A DNA stretch of 64,000 nt from Agrobacterium vaccinii (GCF_021310995.1 NZ_CP054150.1:1178001-1242000), one strand, 5' to 3'. Shown: positions 48,929-59,004, counted from the first letter of the stretch. The notes: generated by a model from the letters alone, not told the origin. Program-made: numbers and translations.

Positions 48929-49165
48929 ATGGTCGTGAGTGCACAGAATAGCAGCCAAAGCAGAGGCGAACAAACATCGGAAAATCTCGCCTATATCAGG
49001 CAAATGCTCGCTGAACTGCGCATCGTTGCAGAACGTGAGGGTGCAGACATGCTCTGCTACCTTATCGAGATGGCTTATATCGAAGCGGGAGACATTCAAA
49101 ATGGTCGGCGCAAGCTCTCAGTCGGCCATAATCAACGAAACCCGTCCCGCGGCGTGCCGATTTAA
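48929..49165 (+). CDS. Conserved small helical protein (rhizobial hypothetical)
   Basis: A 78-residue protein. The core, AYIRQMLAELRIVAEREGAD followed by MLCYLIEMAYIEAGDI, is an all-helical pattern I associate with a conserved rhizobial hypothetical. GAGGTAGAC precedes the ATG. Its 3' end overlaps the end of dprA on the opposite strand by 48 bp. Function unknown. Confidence 0.7.
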   Translation: MVVSAQNSSQSRGEQTSENLAYIRQMLAELRIVAEREGADMLCYLIEMAYIEAGDIQNGRRKLSVGHNQRNPSRGVPI

Positions 49166-50260
49166 GCGTCCGGCGATATCCAGTTCCAAGAGAACCAGAT
49201 AGACGGTGGAAGCTGGCAGGCCCGTGTGGCGAATAATGTCGTCGGTTTCCACCGGTGATGGCCCCAGCGCAGACGCGATGATACTACGGTCATCGTCACC
49301 GGGCGGTGATATATCCATTTCCTCGGAGCTTTCGTTGGCCACGTGCTGAATCGGTAGCATCGGCTCCATCAACGGCTTTAGAGCATCCAGAATGTCGGCA
49401 GCCTCCGTCACCAGCATCGCTCCATCTTTGATCAGACGGTTGGTGCCATGGCAACGGGCATCCAGTGGTGAACCGGGCACGGCGAAGACCAGACGCCCGA
49501 ATTCCCCCGCCAACCGTGCGGTGATCAGCGAGCCAGACCTGTCTGCCGCTTCCACGATCAGCACACCCATCGAAACCCCGGCGATCAGTCGGTTGCGGCG
49601 CGGGAAGTCCCGCGCGCGCGGCTCCCATCCAAACGGCATCTCGCTGATGCTGGCACCCTCATTGCCATAGATCTCGTCCAGAAGCCGCAGATTTTCGGGC
49701 GGGTAGGGCTTGTCCAGCCCACCCGCTAGCATGGCAACCGTTCCGGTGGAGAGGCTGGCCGCGTGAGCGGCGGCGTCGATGCCGCGGGCAAGACCGGATG
49801 CGATGGTATAACCGGCCTGTCCGCACTGCCGCGCCAGCATGGCCGCAAACTTCGAACCATTGATGGAGGAGTTTCGCGACCCGACAATACCGATGGATGG
49901 TCGAACAGCCGTGCGGCCCGATCCCTTCATGGAGATAATCGGCGGCGCACCGTCGATCTCGCGCAGTGCTGGCGGATAATCCGGCTCCCCTATGCCGACG
50001 AATCGAGCACCGAATTTTTCCGCCGCCTCGATTTCCCGTTCCACCTCGGCAACAGTCGCAATGCGCGGGCTGCGCGCCGACCCACCCCGGCGGGATAGGT
50101 CGGGCAGGGCGTCCAGTGCCTTTTCGGCACTGCCGAAGTGGTTGATGAGTTCGCGAAAGGTGACGGGACCAATATTATCGCTACGGATCAGCCGCAGCCA
50201 CGCGACTCGTTGCCTGTCGGTCAGCGCAATGCCGCGCTTCGTTTCGCCATCATGCGGCAT
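49118..50260 (-). CDS. dprA: DNA-processing protein DprA
   Basis: A 380-residue protein that loads RecA onto incoming single-stranded DNA during transformation. The Rossmann core has GIVGSRNSS near 125, YTIASGLARGIDAAAH near 150 and MPFGWEPRARDFPRRNRLIA near 208. The C-terminal winged-helix domain is present (about 320-380). Found in most bacteria, including those without known competence. Confidence 0.93.
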   Translation of the reverse strand: MPHDGETKRGIALTDRQRVAWLRLIRSDNIGPVTFRELINHFGSAEKALDALPDLSRRGGSARSPRIATVAEVEREIEAAEKFGARFVGIGEPDYPPALREIDGAPPIISMKGSGRTAVRPSIGIVGSRNSSINGSKFAAMLARQCGQAGYTIASGLARGIDAAAHAASLSTGTVAMLAGGLDKPYPPENLRLLDEIYGNEGASISEMPFGWEPRARDFPRRNRLIAGVSMGVLIVEAADRSGSLITARLAGEFGRLVFAVPGSPLDARCHGTNRLIKDGAMLVTEAADILDALKPLMEPMLPIQHVANESSEEMDISPPGDDDRSIIASALGPSPVETDDIIRHTGLPASTVYLVLLELDIAGRLNRHAAGRVSLIMAD

Positions 50261-50292
50261 GTCTCGCCCCCGTCAGGGCAAGACGCGTCGCC

Positions 50293-50910
50293 TCAGCCCT
50301 TTTTACCGATCTTGCTTTCAGTCCCCGCCAGCAACCGCGTGATGTTTTCCCGGTGCATATACCAGGAGATAACGCTGAGCAGCGTCACCAGCAGAGCCGT
50401 CTTCTCAGGCCCTACTATCCACAATGCAACCGGAATGACAAGCATTGCAACCAGCGCGGAGAGAGAGGAATATTTGGTAAGGAACGCGGTCGCAATCCAG
50501 ATCGCAGCAAACGCCAGCATCATCCACGGTGCCGCACCCAGTAGCACGCCGATATAAACTGCGACACCCTTGCCGCCCTTGAAGCCCAGCCACACCGGAA
50601 ACAGGTGGCCGAGAAACGCAAAGAAGCCCGCCACCAGCGAGGCCTCATAACCCCACAACGCGTGGGCAATCCAAACCGCAGTCGTACCCTTTAGAGCATC
50701 CAGCAACAACGTCGCCGCCGCCAGCTTCTTGTTGCCGGTGCGCAAAACATTGGTCGCACCGATATTGCCGGACCCGATATTGCGGACATCCCCAAGACCA
50801 GCCGCCCGCGTCAGGATCAACCCGAACGGAATGGACCCCAGCAAATAGCCGATCAGGGCAGCGAGGGCGAGAAGCGCAGGCGCTGTCTGCCAGTCAGTCA
50901 ATGCGGTCAT
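50293..50910 (-). CDS. plsY: Acyl-phosphate:glycerol-3-phosphate acyltransferase
   Basis: A 205-residue membrane enzyme making lysophosphatidate from acyl-phosphate. Family motifs: [11 protein letters not shown] near 26, [20 protein letters not shown] near 38, and [17 protein letters not shown] near 104. The start is placed at MTALTDW; upstream codons do not resemble the family. Confidence 0.94.
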   Translation of the reverse strand: MTALTDWQTAPALLALAALIGYLLGSIPFGLILTRAAGLGDVRNIGSGNIGATNVLRTGNKKLAAATLLLDALKGTTAVWIAHALWGYEASLVAGFFAFLGHLFPVWLGFKGGKGVAVYIGVLLGAAPWMMLAFAAIWIATAFLTKYSSLSALVAMLVIPVALWIVGPEKTALLVTLLSVISWYMHRENITRLLAGTESKIGKKG

Positions 50911-50944
50911 TACTCGGTCCCCTCGGTCCTGTCGCGTCGTTCTC

Positions 50945-52234
50945 TTATACGGAATGCACCAGCTTGCCCGCAACATAGGTTGCGACGGCGCGGCCGGTAA
51001 AGCGGGCGTCTTCGAATGGCGTGTTCTTGGACCTCGATACCAGATTTTTCTCGGATACCAGCCACGGCTCGTCGAGATCGATCAGCGTGATATCGGCCTT
51101 AGCCCCCGGCTTCAGCGTTCCGGCATTCAGCCCGAAGATGTGGGCAGGGCGGGTTGAAAGCGCATCGATGAGGCGCATCAGTGGCACCTGGTCACTGTGA
51201 TAGAGACGCAAAGCCGCCGCCAGTATGGTTTCAAGCCCGATGGCACCGCTTGCCGCATCCGAAAACGGTAGTCGCTTGGTGTCCACATCCTGCGGGTCAT
51301 GCGAAGAGACGATGATATCGATCGTGCCGTCCTTCAGCGCATCCACCATGGCCATGCGGTCGTCTTCGGAGCGCAGCGGCGGGGAGAGCTTGAAGAAGGT
51401 GCGGTACTCGCCGATATCGTTTTCGTTCAGCGTCAGATGGTTGATGGAAATGCCGCAGGTGGCTTTGACGCCGCGTGCTTTCGCTTGGCTGATCGCCTCG
51501 GCGGATTCACGCACCGAAATCTTGGCGGCATGATAGTTGGCGCGGGTGAGTGCCGCGATGCGCAGATCCCGCTCCAGCGGAATGATTTCAGCTTCTTTCG
51601 GAATGCCCGATAGTCCAAGCCAGCTGGCAAACAGCCCCTCGTTCATATCCCCATGGCCGATATACTGGTCGCGTGTTTCGAGCGAAATGACCGCGCCCAG
51701 CTCACGTGCATAGGTCATGGCGCGTCGCAGCACCAGCGTATCGGACAGCGCCTTTCGGCCATTGGTGAAGGCAACGGCCCCGGCTTCCTTCAACATGCCG
51801 AATTCGGTCATTTCCTCGCCGCGCAGACCCTTGGTCAGCGCCGCTGCCGGATAGATATGAACCAACGCCTTGTCGCGTGCGGTCTTCTTCACGAATTCCA
51901 CCAGCGCGATGTCGTCGATCACGGGGTCGGTATCCGGCATCACGATCATGCTGGTCACGCCACCGGCTGCGGCAGCGCGCGAGGCGGATTCGATTGTTTC
52001 ACGGTGTTCGGCACCCGGTTCACCGACGAATACGCGCGCATCGACCAGACCCGGCGTGGCGACCAGCCCCTTGGCATCGCGCACTGTCGCACCCTCAGGC
52101 GCGCCCTGGTTCTGCGCATCCTTGCCAGCGGCGAGGATCGTGCCATCGGCACCGATGATGATCGTTCCGACCTCATCCAAACTGCGCGAAGGGTCAATAA
52201 TACGAACATTCTTGAGAACGGTTGCAGTGCTCAT
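50945..52234 (-). CDS. pyrC: Dihydroorotase-like protein lacking the metal-binding HxH
   Basis: A 429-residue amidohydrolase-fold protein encoded just after pyrB with ATGA overlap. Active class I dihydroorotases carry D-x-HVH-REPG; here the equivalent is [11 protein letters not shown], so both metal His are absent. The usual DHAPH-type catalytic segment reads SSHDPQD. The general fold ([27 protein letters not shown]) is kept. It therefore resembles the noncatalytic PyrC' partners of aspartate transcarbamoylase in Pseudomonas-type complexes. An active dihydroorotase should be encoded elsewhere. Confidence 0.9.
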   Translation of the reverse strand: MSTATVLKNVRIIDPSRSLDEVGTIIIGADGTILAAGKDAQNQGAPEGATVRDAKGLVATPGLVDARVFVGEPGAEHRETIESASRAAAAGGVTSMIVMPDTDPVIDDIALVEFVKKTARDKALVHIYPAAALTKGLRGEEMTEFGMLKEAGAVAFTNGRKALSDTLVLRRAMTYARELGAVISLETRDQYIGHGDMNEGLFASWLGLSGIPKEAEIIPLERDLRIAALTRANYHAAKISVRESAEAISQAKARGVKATCGISINHLTLNENDIGEYRTFFKLSPPLRSEDDRMAMVDALKDGTIDIIVSSHDPQDVDTKRLPFSDAASGAIGLETILAAALRLYHSDQVPLMRLIDALSTRPAHIFGLNAGTLKPGAKADITLIDLDEPWLVSEKNLVSRSKNTPFEDARFTGRAVATYVAGKLVHSV

Positions 52235-53172
52235 ACGCGCTCTCCCTGATTTTGCGAGATAAGAAGCGTTTCCATGACGGCCATGCGCACCGCCACCCCC
52301 ATTTCCACCTGGCTCTCAATCACGCTCTGCGGACCATCCGCCACTTCGGATGAGATTTCCACGCCGCGGTTCATGGGGCCGGGATGCATGACAAGCGCAT
52401 CTTCCTTGGCCGCCTTCAGCTTTTCGGCATCCAGCCCATAATAATGGAAGTATTCGCGCACCGAAGGCACGAAGGAACCGGACATGCGCTCGCGCTGCAA
52501 GCGCAGCATCATCACCACGTCGGCGCCTTTCAAGCCTTCTTTCATGTCGTGGTACACTTCCACGCTCATATCCGCGATGCCCGATGGCAGAAGCGTCGGT
52601 GGCGCGACAACGCGAACGCGCGCGCCCATCTGGTTCAAGAGAATAATGTTGGAACGCGCCACGCGCGAATGCAGCACGTCACCGCAGATCGCGACTGTCA
52701 TGCCAGACAGTGTACCCTTGGCGCGGCGGATCGTCAGCGCATCCAAAAGCGCCTGTGTCGGGTGTTCGTGCTGACCATCTCCGGCATTCACCACCGAGCA
52801 GGCCACCTTTTGCGCCAGAAGCGCCGCAGCGCCAGCGGATGAATGGCGCACCACTAGCACGTCGGGGCGCATGGCGTTCAGCGTCATGGCGGTGTCGATC
52901 AGCGTCTCGCCTTTTTTGACCGATGAATTGCCCACAGACATGTTCATCACGTCGGCACCCAGCCGTTTTCCGGCCAGCTCGAAGGAGGCCTGCGTGCGGG
53001 TGGAGGCTTCGAAGAACAGGTTGATCTGGGTCAGCCCGCGCAGCGTCGATGTCTTCTTCTCACGTTGGCGGCTTATTTTCACCGCTTCGTCCGCCTTGTC
53101 GAGAAGAGTGGTGATATCCTGATGGGAAAGCCCCTTGATGCCAAGCAGGTGGCGGTGGGGATAATAGACCAT
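52231..53172 (-). CDS. pyrB: Aspartate carbamoyltransferase catalytic subunit
   Basis: A 313-residue enzyme of pyrimidine synthesis joining carbamoyl phosphate and aspartate. Active-site signatures are [13 protein letters not shown] near 51, [18 protein letters not shown] near 131 and [18 protein letters not shown] lies before the ATG at 53172. The long upstream in-frame extension to 53397 reads as noncoding. No regulatory pyrI is visible. Confidence 0.95.
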   Translation of the reverse strand: MVYYPHRHLLGIKGLSHQDITTLLDKADEAVKISRQREKKTSTLRGLTQINLFFEASTRTQASFELAGKRLGADVMNMSVGNSSVKKGETLIDTAMTLNAMRPDVLVVRHSSAGAAALLAQKVACSVVNAGDGQHEHPTQALLDALTIRRAKGTLSGMTVAICGDVLHSRVARSNIILLNQMGARVRVVAPPTLLPSGIADMSVEVYHDMKEGLKGADVVMMLRLQRERMSGSFVPSVREYFHYYGLDAEKLKAAKEDALVMHPGPMNRGVEISSEVADGPQSVIESQVEMGVAVRMAVMETLLISQNQGERV

Positions 53173-53326
53173 GGAATATGTCCTCCGGGTCGCAATAGAG
53201 CATGGCGCGCTGCTCTGGCTTTGGTCACCGGGTCTATAAAGACAGGTGGCTTTGTCGGCAAGCATGCGATAAGCCGTGCCAGACCTAATACATGCAATAA
53301 AATGCGAATCCCGATATAGCCACGCG

Positions 53327-54979
53327 ATGACGAATATGAACCGGACCGAAGAACAGCTTGCCGATTTGAACCAGCCTAACCTCTGGTCCGGCATCAATGC
53401 CTATCGCTCAGACCCGTTGATCGTGGATTTGACCTCCAGTCTTACGCGCCCCCTGCGCGATGAATTCGACCAGATCGGACGCTATGTCACCTCGGTCGAG
53501 GCGCAGGAACTGGCGCGCATGGCCAATGTCAGCACGCCGAAATTGCACACCCATGGGCCCCGTGGAGAGCGGCTGGATCAGGTGGAGTTTCACCCCGCCT
53601 GGCACGCGCTCATGCGCCGTTCCATGTCTTCGGGCCTGCACAGCAGCGCCTGGGAAAACACGCCTGAGACGCGTGGCAACGAGCACAAGGCCCGTGCCAC
53701 AAAATTCTATCTCACGTCCCAGCTGGAAGCAGGGCATCTTTGCCCGCTCACCATGACGCACGCCTCCGTGGCCGCCATGATGACATCGCCGCGCGTGCAG
53801 CAGGAATGGGCACCGAAAATCCTGTCGCGCAAATATGATTCGTCGCAAAAGCCCGCCATGCAGAAGACCGCCGTTACCATCGGCATGGGCATGACGGAAA
53901 AGCAGGGCGGCACCGATGTGCGCGCCAACCGCACGACCGCTGAGCGGGTAGGCGAGGGCATCTATCGCCTTTCCGGCCACAAATGGTTTCTGTCCGCGCC
54001 GATGAGCGACGGTTTCGTCATGCTGGCCCAGATGGGCGATGGCATGGGCTGCTTCCTCGTGCCGCGTTTTCTGGAGGACGGCTCGGCCAACGGCCTGCAT
54101 TTCCAGCGCCTGAAGGACAAGCTCGGCAACCGCTCTAATGCGTCAGCCGAAGTCGAATTCACCGATGCCTTCGGCTATCTGCTCGGCGAACCCGGTGCCG
54201 GTGTCCGCACCATTCTCGACATGGTGACACTGACGCGGCTGGATTGCGCGCTGGCCTCATCCGGCATGATGCGCGCCTCGTTAGCGGAAGCGGTCCATTT
54301 CGCCCGTGGCCGTAACGTCTTCGGCAAGCCGCTTGTCACCCAACCGATCATGACGCGCGTTCTGGCCGATATGGCGCTGGACGTCGCCGCCGCGACCGCG
54401 CTGTCCTTCCGCCTTGCCGCCGCCTTCGATAGCGCCCGCAACAATCCGGCGGAAGCGGCCTACGCCCGTGTCATGACGCCCATCGTCAAATACTGGTGCT
54501 GCAAGATCGCACCTGCCTTGATTTACGAAGCCATGGAAAGCCTTGGCGGTAGCGGCTACGTCGAAGACCGCCCCATCGCCCGCCATTATCGAGAAGCCCC
54601 GGTCAACGCCATCTGGGAAGGCTCCGGCAACGTCATGGCGCTGGATGTGCTGCGCGTTCTCCAGCGCGGCAAAGATCTGTTCGACCTCGTTTTCGAAACA
54701 CTGGAACGCGACCTCGGCCCCTCCGGTAAGAAAACCACCGAAGTCCTGCGCGCGGCAATCGCGCTCTGCGAACGCGACGAAGGTGCCGCCCGCCTGCTGG
54801 TCGAACAATTCGCACTCGCCGCCGCCGCCGCCGAACTCTGCCGCATCGGCGCTGGCCGCATCGCCGACGCGTTTCTTGAGACACGTCTGGCGGGGGGCTG
54901 GCGCCACACCTATGGTATGCTCGACAGCCGGTTTGACCCGACCTATATTATCGATCTGCTGTATCCGCCTGCTGCGTAA
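53327..54979 (+). CDS. aidB: AidB-type acyl-CoA dehydrogenase
   Basis: A 550-residue flavoprotein of the AidB branch, part of the adaptive response to alkylation damage in E. coli. Close matches to AidB include [74 protein letters not shown] and [19 protein letters not shown]. The catalytic Glu-like context of short-chain dehydrogenases is not expected here. It is divergent from pyrB; the start at 53327 ([10 protein letters not shown]) or 53336 is likely. Confidence 0.9.
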   Translation: MTNMNRTEEQLADLNQPNLWSGINAYRSDPLIVDLTSSLTRPLRDEFDQIGRYVTSVEAQELARMANVSTPKLHTHGPRGERLDQVEFHPAWHALMRRSMSSGLHSSAWENTPETRGNEHKARATKFYLTSQLEAGHLCPLTMTHASVAAMMTSPRVQQEWAPKILSRKYDSSQKPAMQKTAVTIGMGMTEKQGGTDVRANRTTAERVGEGIYRLSGHKWFLSAPMSDGFVMLAQMGDGMGCFLVPRFLEDGSANGLHFQRLKDKLGNRSNASAEVEFTDAFGYLLGEPGAGVRTILDMVTLTRLDCALASSGMMRASLAEAVHFARGRNVFGKPLVTQPIMTRVLADMALDVAAATALSFRLAAAFDSARNNPAEAAYARVMTPIVKYWCCKIAPALIYEAMESLGGSGYVEDRPIARHYREAPVNAIWEGSGNVMALDVLRVLQRGKDLFDLVFETLERDLGPSGKKTTEVLRAAIALCERDEGAARLLVEQFALAAAAAELCRIGAGRIADAFLETRLAGGWRHTYGMLDSRFDPTYIIDLLYPPAA

Positions 54980-55004
54980 AATCAGGATTTTTAATAAGCG
55001 CGGG

Positions 55005-55427
55005 TTATGTGCGGCTCACCTTCGCCGAACCAGCCGCTAAAAACGGTGCAAACGCCAATCTGATCTCTTCGAGAAACGCCTCGCTGAACCGCCCGATTGG
55101 CTCCCGCCGCGCGTCGAAATGGTAAGATCGTTCGATCACGTCGTAATTACACTCGCTCACGGTGATCCAGCCGCGCTTGTAGCGGCTGAGTTTCGCACGA
55201 CGCAGTTCCAGTCCCGGTATTTCGATTGCTTTCTGGCCACCGTGCGGTGGCTTAGAAGATATGGGAAGCAACAGGATATGCGTAAGACCTTGCTTGTCTT
55301 TGATCGCCAGGATCATGCAGGCGGGGCGGTCTTTCTCGCTGTGATCACGCTGCGGATCGGCCTCGTTCTGCCATCGCCAAAGATAGGGATAAGCCACAAT
55401 ATCACCGCGCCTGAACTTTTCAGTCAT
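55005..55427 (-). CDS. PemK/MazF-like toxin of a type II toxin-antitoxin pair
   Basis: A 140-residue protein. RRGDIVAYPYLWRWQNE near the N terminus, KDRPACMILAIKD near 33 and LLLPISSKPP near 53 are PemK-like-fold features of growth-inhibiting RNases. Its ATG (55427) overlaps the antitoxin's end by 8 bp, so expression is coupled and antitoxin comes first. No visible homology to classical MazF catalytic residues was verified. Confidence 0.75.
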   Translation of the reverse strand: MTEKFRRGDIVAYPYLWRWQNEADPQRDHSEKDRPACMILAIKDKQGLTHILLLPISSKPPHGGQKAIEIPGLELRRAKLSRYKRGWITVSECNYDVIERSYHFDARREPIGRFSEAFLEEIRLAFAPFLAAGSAKVSRT

Positions 55428-55686
55428 CGCGCGATGCCTCATATTCCTTCGAATCGTCTTCGAGTTGCTCTCTGAAAAGCGAGGCAATATCGTCTGGCAT
55501 CTCGCCTGAAGCATATGCCTGACGTACGTCGTGATTGCTGGCCAATTTCTCGAACAGTTCAACAGGCAGCACCACCACCGAAGGGCGCCCGTGCTTTGTC
55601 AAAGTGATTGGCTCTTTTTGCGCTTGATCATGATAACGCCCAAAATGACGCATGAACTCCGCAGTCGTAATAGATTTTTGAGACAA
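55420..55686 (-). CDS. Phd/YefM-type antitoxin
   Basis: About 88 residues starting at TTG 55686, with TGGAGT upstream. SITTAEFMRHFGRYHDQAQ, then EPITLTKHGRPSVVVLPVEL is a clear Phd/YefM DNA-binding and dimer domain, and the acidic C terminus (LEDDSKEYEASRDD) would wrap the toxin. A longer GTG start at 55728 is unlikely because it lies upstream of the inferred transcription start. Confidence 0.82.
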   Translation of the reverse strand: MSQKSITTAEFMRHFGRYHDQAQKEPITLTKHGRPSVVVLPVELFEKLASNHDVRQAYASGEMPDDIASLFREQLEDDSKEYEASRDD

Positions 55687-55703
55687 AGTCAGACTCCAGA
55701 TTG

Positions 55704-55741
55704 GTTTTCTGAATAATACAGAAAACACATAAATCTGGCAA
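55704..55741 (-). promoter_or_regulatory. Promoter and operator of the toxin-antitoxin pair
   Basis: On the minus strand, TTGCCA (55741-55736) and TATTAT (55718-55713) are spaced 17 bp, a good promoter. An 8-bp perfect inverted repeat (GTTTTCTG 55704-55711 and CAGAAAAC 55719-55726) surrounds the -10 box, as expected for autorepression by the antitoxin. Confidence 0.65.
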
Positions 55742-55780
55742 ACGAGTTTGGCCTAAGCCTGATCTTTTAAAGTCTGGTCC

Positions 55781-56041
55781 TTATTCGCTAGGGTGAAGCT
55801 GCGTCTTTTTGTCATTCCATTCATTTAGGCGAACGGCGATCCAGCCAGCGGTTACGATACTTACTGGCAACGCAACGTAGAAGAAGATTTCCATTCCAGT
55901 CATCATCTCAGCCCTCCAAGGGTGCGTCTTGCCAATAAATATGAGGTAACTGGAGAGGAAAGCCAATCGTTCAATCAGGGGTGGTACAAACAAATGGCTT
56001 GCGATAACAAACACAAGTTTTAGGCGCAGACTTAGCTTCAT
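55781..56041 (-). CDS. Two-helix membrane hypothetical protein
   Basis: An 86-residue protein, MKLSLRLKLVFVIASHLFVP at the start, with hydrophobic segments at about 8-35 and 50-70 and a polar C-terminal tail. GGGAGGTGAAGG lies upstream. No family recognised. Divergent from the tetR gene. Confidence 0.55.
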   Translation of the reverse strand: MKLSLRLKLVFVIASHLFVPPLIERLAFLSSYLIFIGKTHPWRAEMMTGMEIFFYVALPVSIVTAGWIAVRLNEWNDKKTQLHPSE

Positions 56042-56140
56042 CCACAACTACCTTCACCTCCCGACCCCCTCCTGCATTGCCGCCAAATTAACCCTTTGCT
56101 AACCCTGTGATCACGTCACCAAAAGGAGAATCGCAAGCTT

Positions 56141-56785
56141 ATGCTGGCCATCGTCGACACTGCTGCTGAAGCTCCCCCTGAAAAGCGGATCAAGGATCGG
56201 GCCGCGACCGAGAAGGCAATTTTTGCGGCGGCAAAAAGTTTGCTGGCGGAAGAGGGGTTTCAGGGCTTCGGCATCAATGCCGTTGCACGCAGGGCAGGGT
56301 GTGACAAACAGCTGATCTATCGGTACTTCGGTGGGCTGGAAGGTCTGGTCGCTGCCATCGGCGAGGATCTGGGCTCGTGGGTCAAGGATCGCATTCCAGA
56401 AGATACCGGTGGCATGTTTTTGCTGACCTACGGCGATCTCATGGAGAAGCTTGCGCTCTATTACATCGAAGCGCTGCGTAGCGATCCGCTCGTGTGCAAG
56501 ATCATCGCCTGGGAAGTGTCCGAGAATACGCTACAAGTGAAACAGCTAGCCGATGCCCGCGCGAAGGCGTTGGCCAAGTGGCTAGAGCGGATGCGCGGTT
56601 CGCTTGAAGCGCCGAAGGGAATCGATACCGCTGCCGTCAACGCCGTGATTTTCGCGGCCATCCAGCATCTCGTCATCTCATCGGTCATAAGCGGACAGTT
56701 TGCTGGCGTTGCACTGAAAAGCCCGAAGGATTGGGATAAAATCGGCACAGCCGTGAAGCGCATCGTGCGCGGCGTTTATAGCTGA
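56141..56785 (+). CDS. TetR-family transcriptional regulator
   Basis: A 214-residue regulator. The N-terminal helix-turn-helix (about 18-65) includes ATEKAIFAAAKSLLAEEGFQ and VARRAGCDKQLIYRYFGGLE. The ligand domain is unassigned. Target unknown; it is divergent from the small membrane gene at 55781. A CtrA-like half-match (TTAA-N7-CTAA) lies upstream near 56090. Confidence 0.92.
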   Translation: MLAIVDTAAEAPPEKRIKDRAATEKAIFAAAKSLLAEEGFQGFGINAVARRAGCDKQLIYRYFGGLEGLVAAIGEDLGSWVKDRIPEDTGGMFLLTYGDLMEKLALYYIEALRSDPLVCKIIAWEVSENTLQVKQLADARAKALAKWLERMRGSLEAPKGIDTAAVNAVIFAAIQHLVISSVISGQFAGVALKSPKDWDKIGTAVKRIVRGVYS

Positions 56786-56940
56786 TTAGCTAGCGTTAGA
56801 CTTTTCTAATAATATTTGGCGCTTTCACGGGGGCGCACGCGTTGTTGCCCTGGAGCCGCCGCCTTATCCACAGGCCCGTGGTCGCTGTTAACCATATCCA
56901 TAAGTTTTATTTGCCCGTTCGGAGAAGCGGGATCATTGTA

Positions 56941-56956
56941 TTAATAAATCATTAAC
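56941..56956 (+). promoter_or_regulatory. CtrA-type box
   Basis: TTAA-N7-TTAAC occurs at 56941-56956, a perfect match to the full CtrA consensus, 34 bp before the start of the small membrane gene at 56990. It suggests cell-cycle control. Matches by chance are possible in AT-rich gaps. Confidence 0.5.
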
Positions 56957-56989
56957 CATGCGTCCGTGGACGTGTGAAAAGGAACCGCC

Positions 56990-57151
56990 GTGAACCGCTG
57001 GATATCCTTGATCGTCATGATGACGTTCTTTGCACTGCTGCCGTTGGACATCTACGTGCCCACGGTCAACCTGTGCCTCATGGCATGCCTGCGCTGGGCA
57101 GTCATCGCCGTCGCTCCCGACGCCGTCCCCATGCGGGGGCAGGTGGCATGA
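56990..57151 (+). CDS. Small membrane protein upstream of a second membrane gene
   Basis: A 53-residue protein starting GTG with AAGGAA nine bases upstream. MNRWISLIVMMTFFALLPLD begins a hydrophobic helix and a second one follows (about 25-43). Its stop overlaps the next ATG (ATGA), so both are coupled. No family recognised. Confidence 0.65.
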   Translation: MNRWISLIVMMTFFALLPLDIYVPTVNLCLMACLRWAVIAVAPDAVPMRGQVA

Positions 57152-57474
57152 AGTGGCTTCTGATATTCTGGGCCGGGCCCATCATCCTTCTCGGAAGCTG
57201 GTACGGATTGTCCTATTACGACATGAGTTTCGGCATTTTCATGCTGACGCGGCAGGCGAACGAGCTTGTGTTTCAGGTCTATGGAAACATCCTGGGCATC
57301 GCCCCGGAAAGCATTCCGCCGCTGGTTGCGCGGGCCATCGTCGTCGACAGTTTCGTCCTGTTTGCCATCGTCGGCTTCCGCAAGCGCAAGGCCATTGCGG
57401 CGTGGTGGTGTATGCGTCAGTCCTCTAAGGCGGCGGCTCTTGCAAGGCCTGAAAGCCTGTCCAGCGCGCCCTGA
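57148..57474 (+). CDS. Conserved rhizobial membrane hypothetical
   Basis: A 108-residue protein. The N terminus [20 protein letters not shown] is a membrane helix; [20 protein letters not shown] follows, and a second helix lies near 72-88. I recall similar proteins in other rhizobia. Coupled to the preceding 53-residue ORF by ATGA. The 3' end overlaps ruvX by 58 bp on the opposite strand. Function unknown. Confidence 0.75.
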   Translation: MKWLLIFWAGPIILLGSWYGLSYYDMSFGIFMLTRQANELVFQVYGNILGIAPESIPPLVARAIVVDSFVLFAIVGFRKRKAIAAWWCMRQSSKAAALARPESLSSAP

Positions 57475-57905
57475 AGAATGAAGCTCGCCGCTGCCGAATC
57501 GATACGTTCGGCGCGCTTGGCACGGGATACATCCATCTCCAGCAAAGCCCGTTCGGCGGCGACGGTGGAAAGTCGCTCATCCCAGAACACGAAGGGTATC
57601 TCGGTCTTCTCCCCCATGGCACGTACGAAGGCACGGGTTGCCTGAACGCGCGGCCCGGATGATCCGTCCATGTTGACAGGCAGGCCGATGATGAAGGCCG
57701 TGACCTTTTCCTTCTGCGCAAAATCCAGCAGCGTCTGGGCATCCGGTGTGAATTTCACCCGCTTGATGACCGGGCGAGGGGTCGCAAAACGCCGCGACAG
57801 ATCGGACATGGCGAGGCCGATCGTCTTCGTGCCCAGGTCCAGCCCGGCAATGGCCTGACCCGTCTGCAGGAAGTCGGCCAGTTCCTCGATCGTCAACGTC
57901 GCCAT
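57417..57905 (-). CDS. ruvX: Holliday-junction resolvase-like protein RuvX/YqgF
   Basis: A 162-residue RNase H-fold nuclease involved in rRNA 5'-end processing or junction cleavage. The metal site begins with [17 protein letters not shown] near 19. Other features: [16 protein letters not shown] near 92 and [17 protein letters not shown] near 127. Followed downstream on the other strand by small membrane genes. Confidence 0.92.
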   Translation of the reverse strand: MATLTIEELADFLQTGQAIAGLDLGTKTIGLAMSDLSRRFATPRPVIKRVKFTPDAQTLLDFAQKEKVTAFIIGLPVNMDGSSGPRVQATRAFVRAMGEKTEIPFVFWDERLSTVAAERALLEMDVSRAKRAERIDSAAASFILQGALDRLSGLARAAALED

Positions 57906-57913
57906 GGCTCGTC

Positions 57914-58216
57914 TCAGCGTTTGCGTACGAATTCGGTGCGCAACACGAGACCCTTGATAGCATCGTGGCGGCAGTCGATTTCTTCGGGATTGTCCGTCAG
58001 GCGGATCGACTTTATCACGGTGCCCTGCTTCAACGTGGTTCCCGCACCCTTGACCTTCAAATCCTTGATCAAAGTCACAGAATCACCGTCGACCAGAAGC
58101 GTGCCGCTGGCATCGCGAACCTCGTTGGCCTTTGCCGCCAGGGCCACTATCTCTGAGGCCGGGCGCCATTCACCTGTCGCTTCGTCATACACATATTCGT
58201 CATCATCAGCGGCCAT
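57914..58216 (-). CDS. Short PhnA-domain protein without the zinc ribbon
   Basis: A 100-residue protein with the PhnA C-terminal domain: [20 protein letters not shown] then GTVIKSIRL and ending [19 protein letters not shown]. coli YjdM has an N-terminal CPxC zinc ribbon; here it is replaced by an acidic segment ([19 protein letters not shown]). The link with phosphonate use is historical and not supported by context. The start at 58216 (MAADDDEY) is chosen. Confidence 0.85.
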   Translation of the reverse strand: MAADDDEYVYDEATGEWRPASEIVALAAKANEVRDASGTLLVDGDSVTLIKDLKVKGAGTTLKQGTVIKSIRLTDNPEEIDCRHDAIKGLVLRTEFVRKR

Positions 58217-58299
58217 GTTCGCAATTCCAAATTCTGTCGAGGGCGGTTGTATGGCCCGTCCTATGTCATAATATATCGGTAATACAAAGGAGAACTTCC

Positions 58300-59004
58300 A
58301 TGAAACTAACCTGGCTCGGCCATTCCGCATTTTGCATCGAAACCGGCAAAGCGAAGATATTGATCGATCCGTTTTTTACCGGAAACCCGGGCTTTGCGGG
58401 CCAGGACGCCAAGGACGCTGCTGATGGTATCACCCACATTCTGCTGACCCACGGTCATGGTGACCATGTCGGTGATACGATCCAGCTCGCCAAGGACACC
58501 GGCGCGACCGTGCTTGCCAATGCCGATCTTGCTGCATGGCTGGGCTCGAAGGGCGTGTCGAAGCTGGAAATGGGCAACACCGGCGGCACCGTGGGTTTTG
58601 ATGGCTTCTCCGCCACCTTCACCAACGCGCTGCATTCGTCCGCCCAGATCACCGAGGATGGCGTCAGCCACGCACTTGGCAATGCCAATGGCCTGATGCT
58701 GCATTTCGAAGACGGCCCCACCGTCTACCACATGGGCGACACGGACATCTTCTCCGACATGGCGCTGATCAACGAGTTGCACGAGCCCGACATCGGCCTT
58801 GTCCCCATCGGCGACCGTTTTACCATGGGCGGCGCGGTTGCGGCTCTGGCCTGCCAACGCTTCTTCAAGTTCCGCAACGTCGTTCCCTGCCATTACGGCT
58901 CGTTTGGGATTATCGATCAGACGCCGGAAAAATTCGTCACCGGCATGGAAGGCTCGCAAGCCATCGTCGATACGCCAAGCGCGGGTCAGACGCTGACGTT
59001 CTGA
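58300..59004 (+). CDS. UPF0173 metal-dependent hydrolase
   Basis: A 234-residue metallo-beta-lactamase-fold protein. [20 protein letters not shown] begins it, then the HxHxDH site [17 protein letters not shown] near 50 ([14 protein letters not shown]), YHMGDTDIF and PCHYGSF. AAAGGAGA before ATG 58300. Substrate unknown. Divergent from the PhnA-domain gene. Confidence 0.92.
   Translation: MKLTWLGHSAFCIETGKAKILIDPFFTGNPGFAGQDAKDAADGITHILLTHGHGDHVGDTIQLAKDTGATVLANADLAAWLGSKGVSKLEMGNTGGTVGFDGFSATFTNALHSSAQITEDGVSHALGNANGLMLHFEDGPTVYHMGDTDIFSDMALINELHEPDIGLVPIGDRFTMGGAVAALACQRFFKFRNVVPCHYGSFGIIDQTPEKFVTGMEGSQAIVDTPSAGQTLTF

Noticed and set aside
55687..55728. GTG at 55728 as the antitoxin start
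   Set aside because: It lies upstream of the inferred -10 box, whereas the TTG at 55686 has a ribosome site and starts at the conserved domain.
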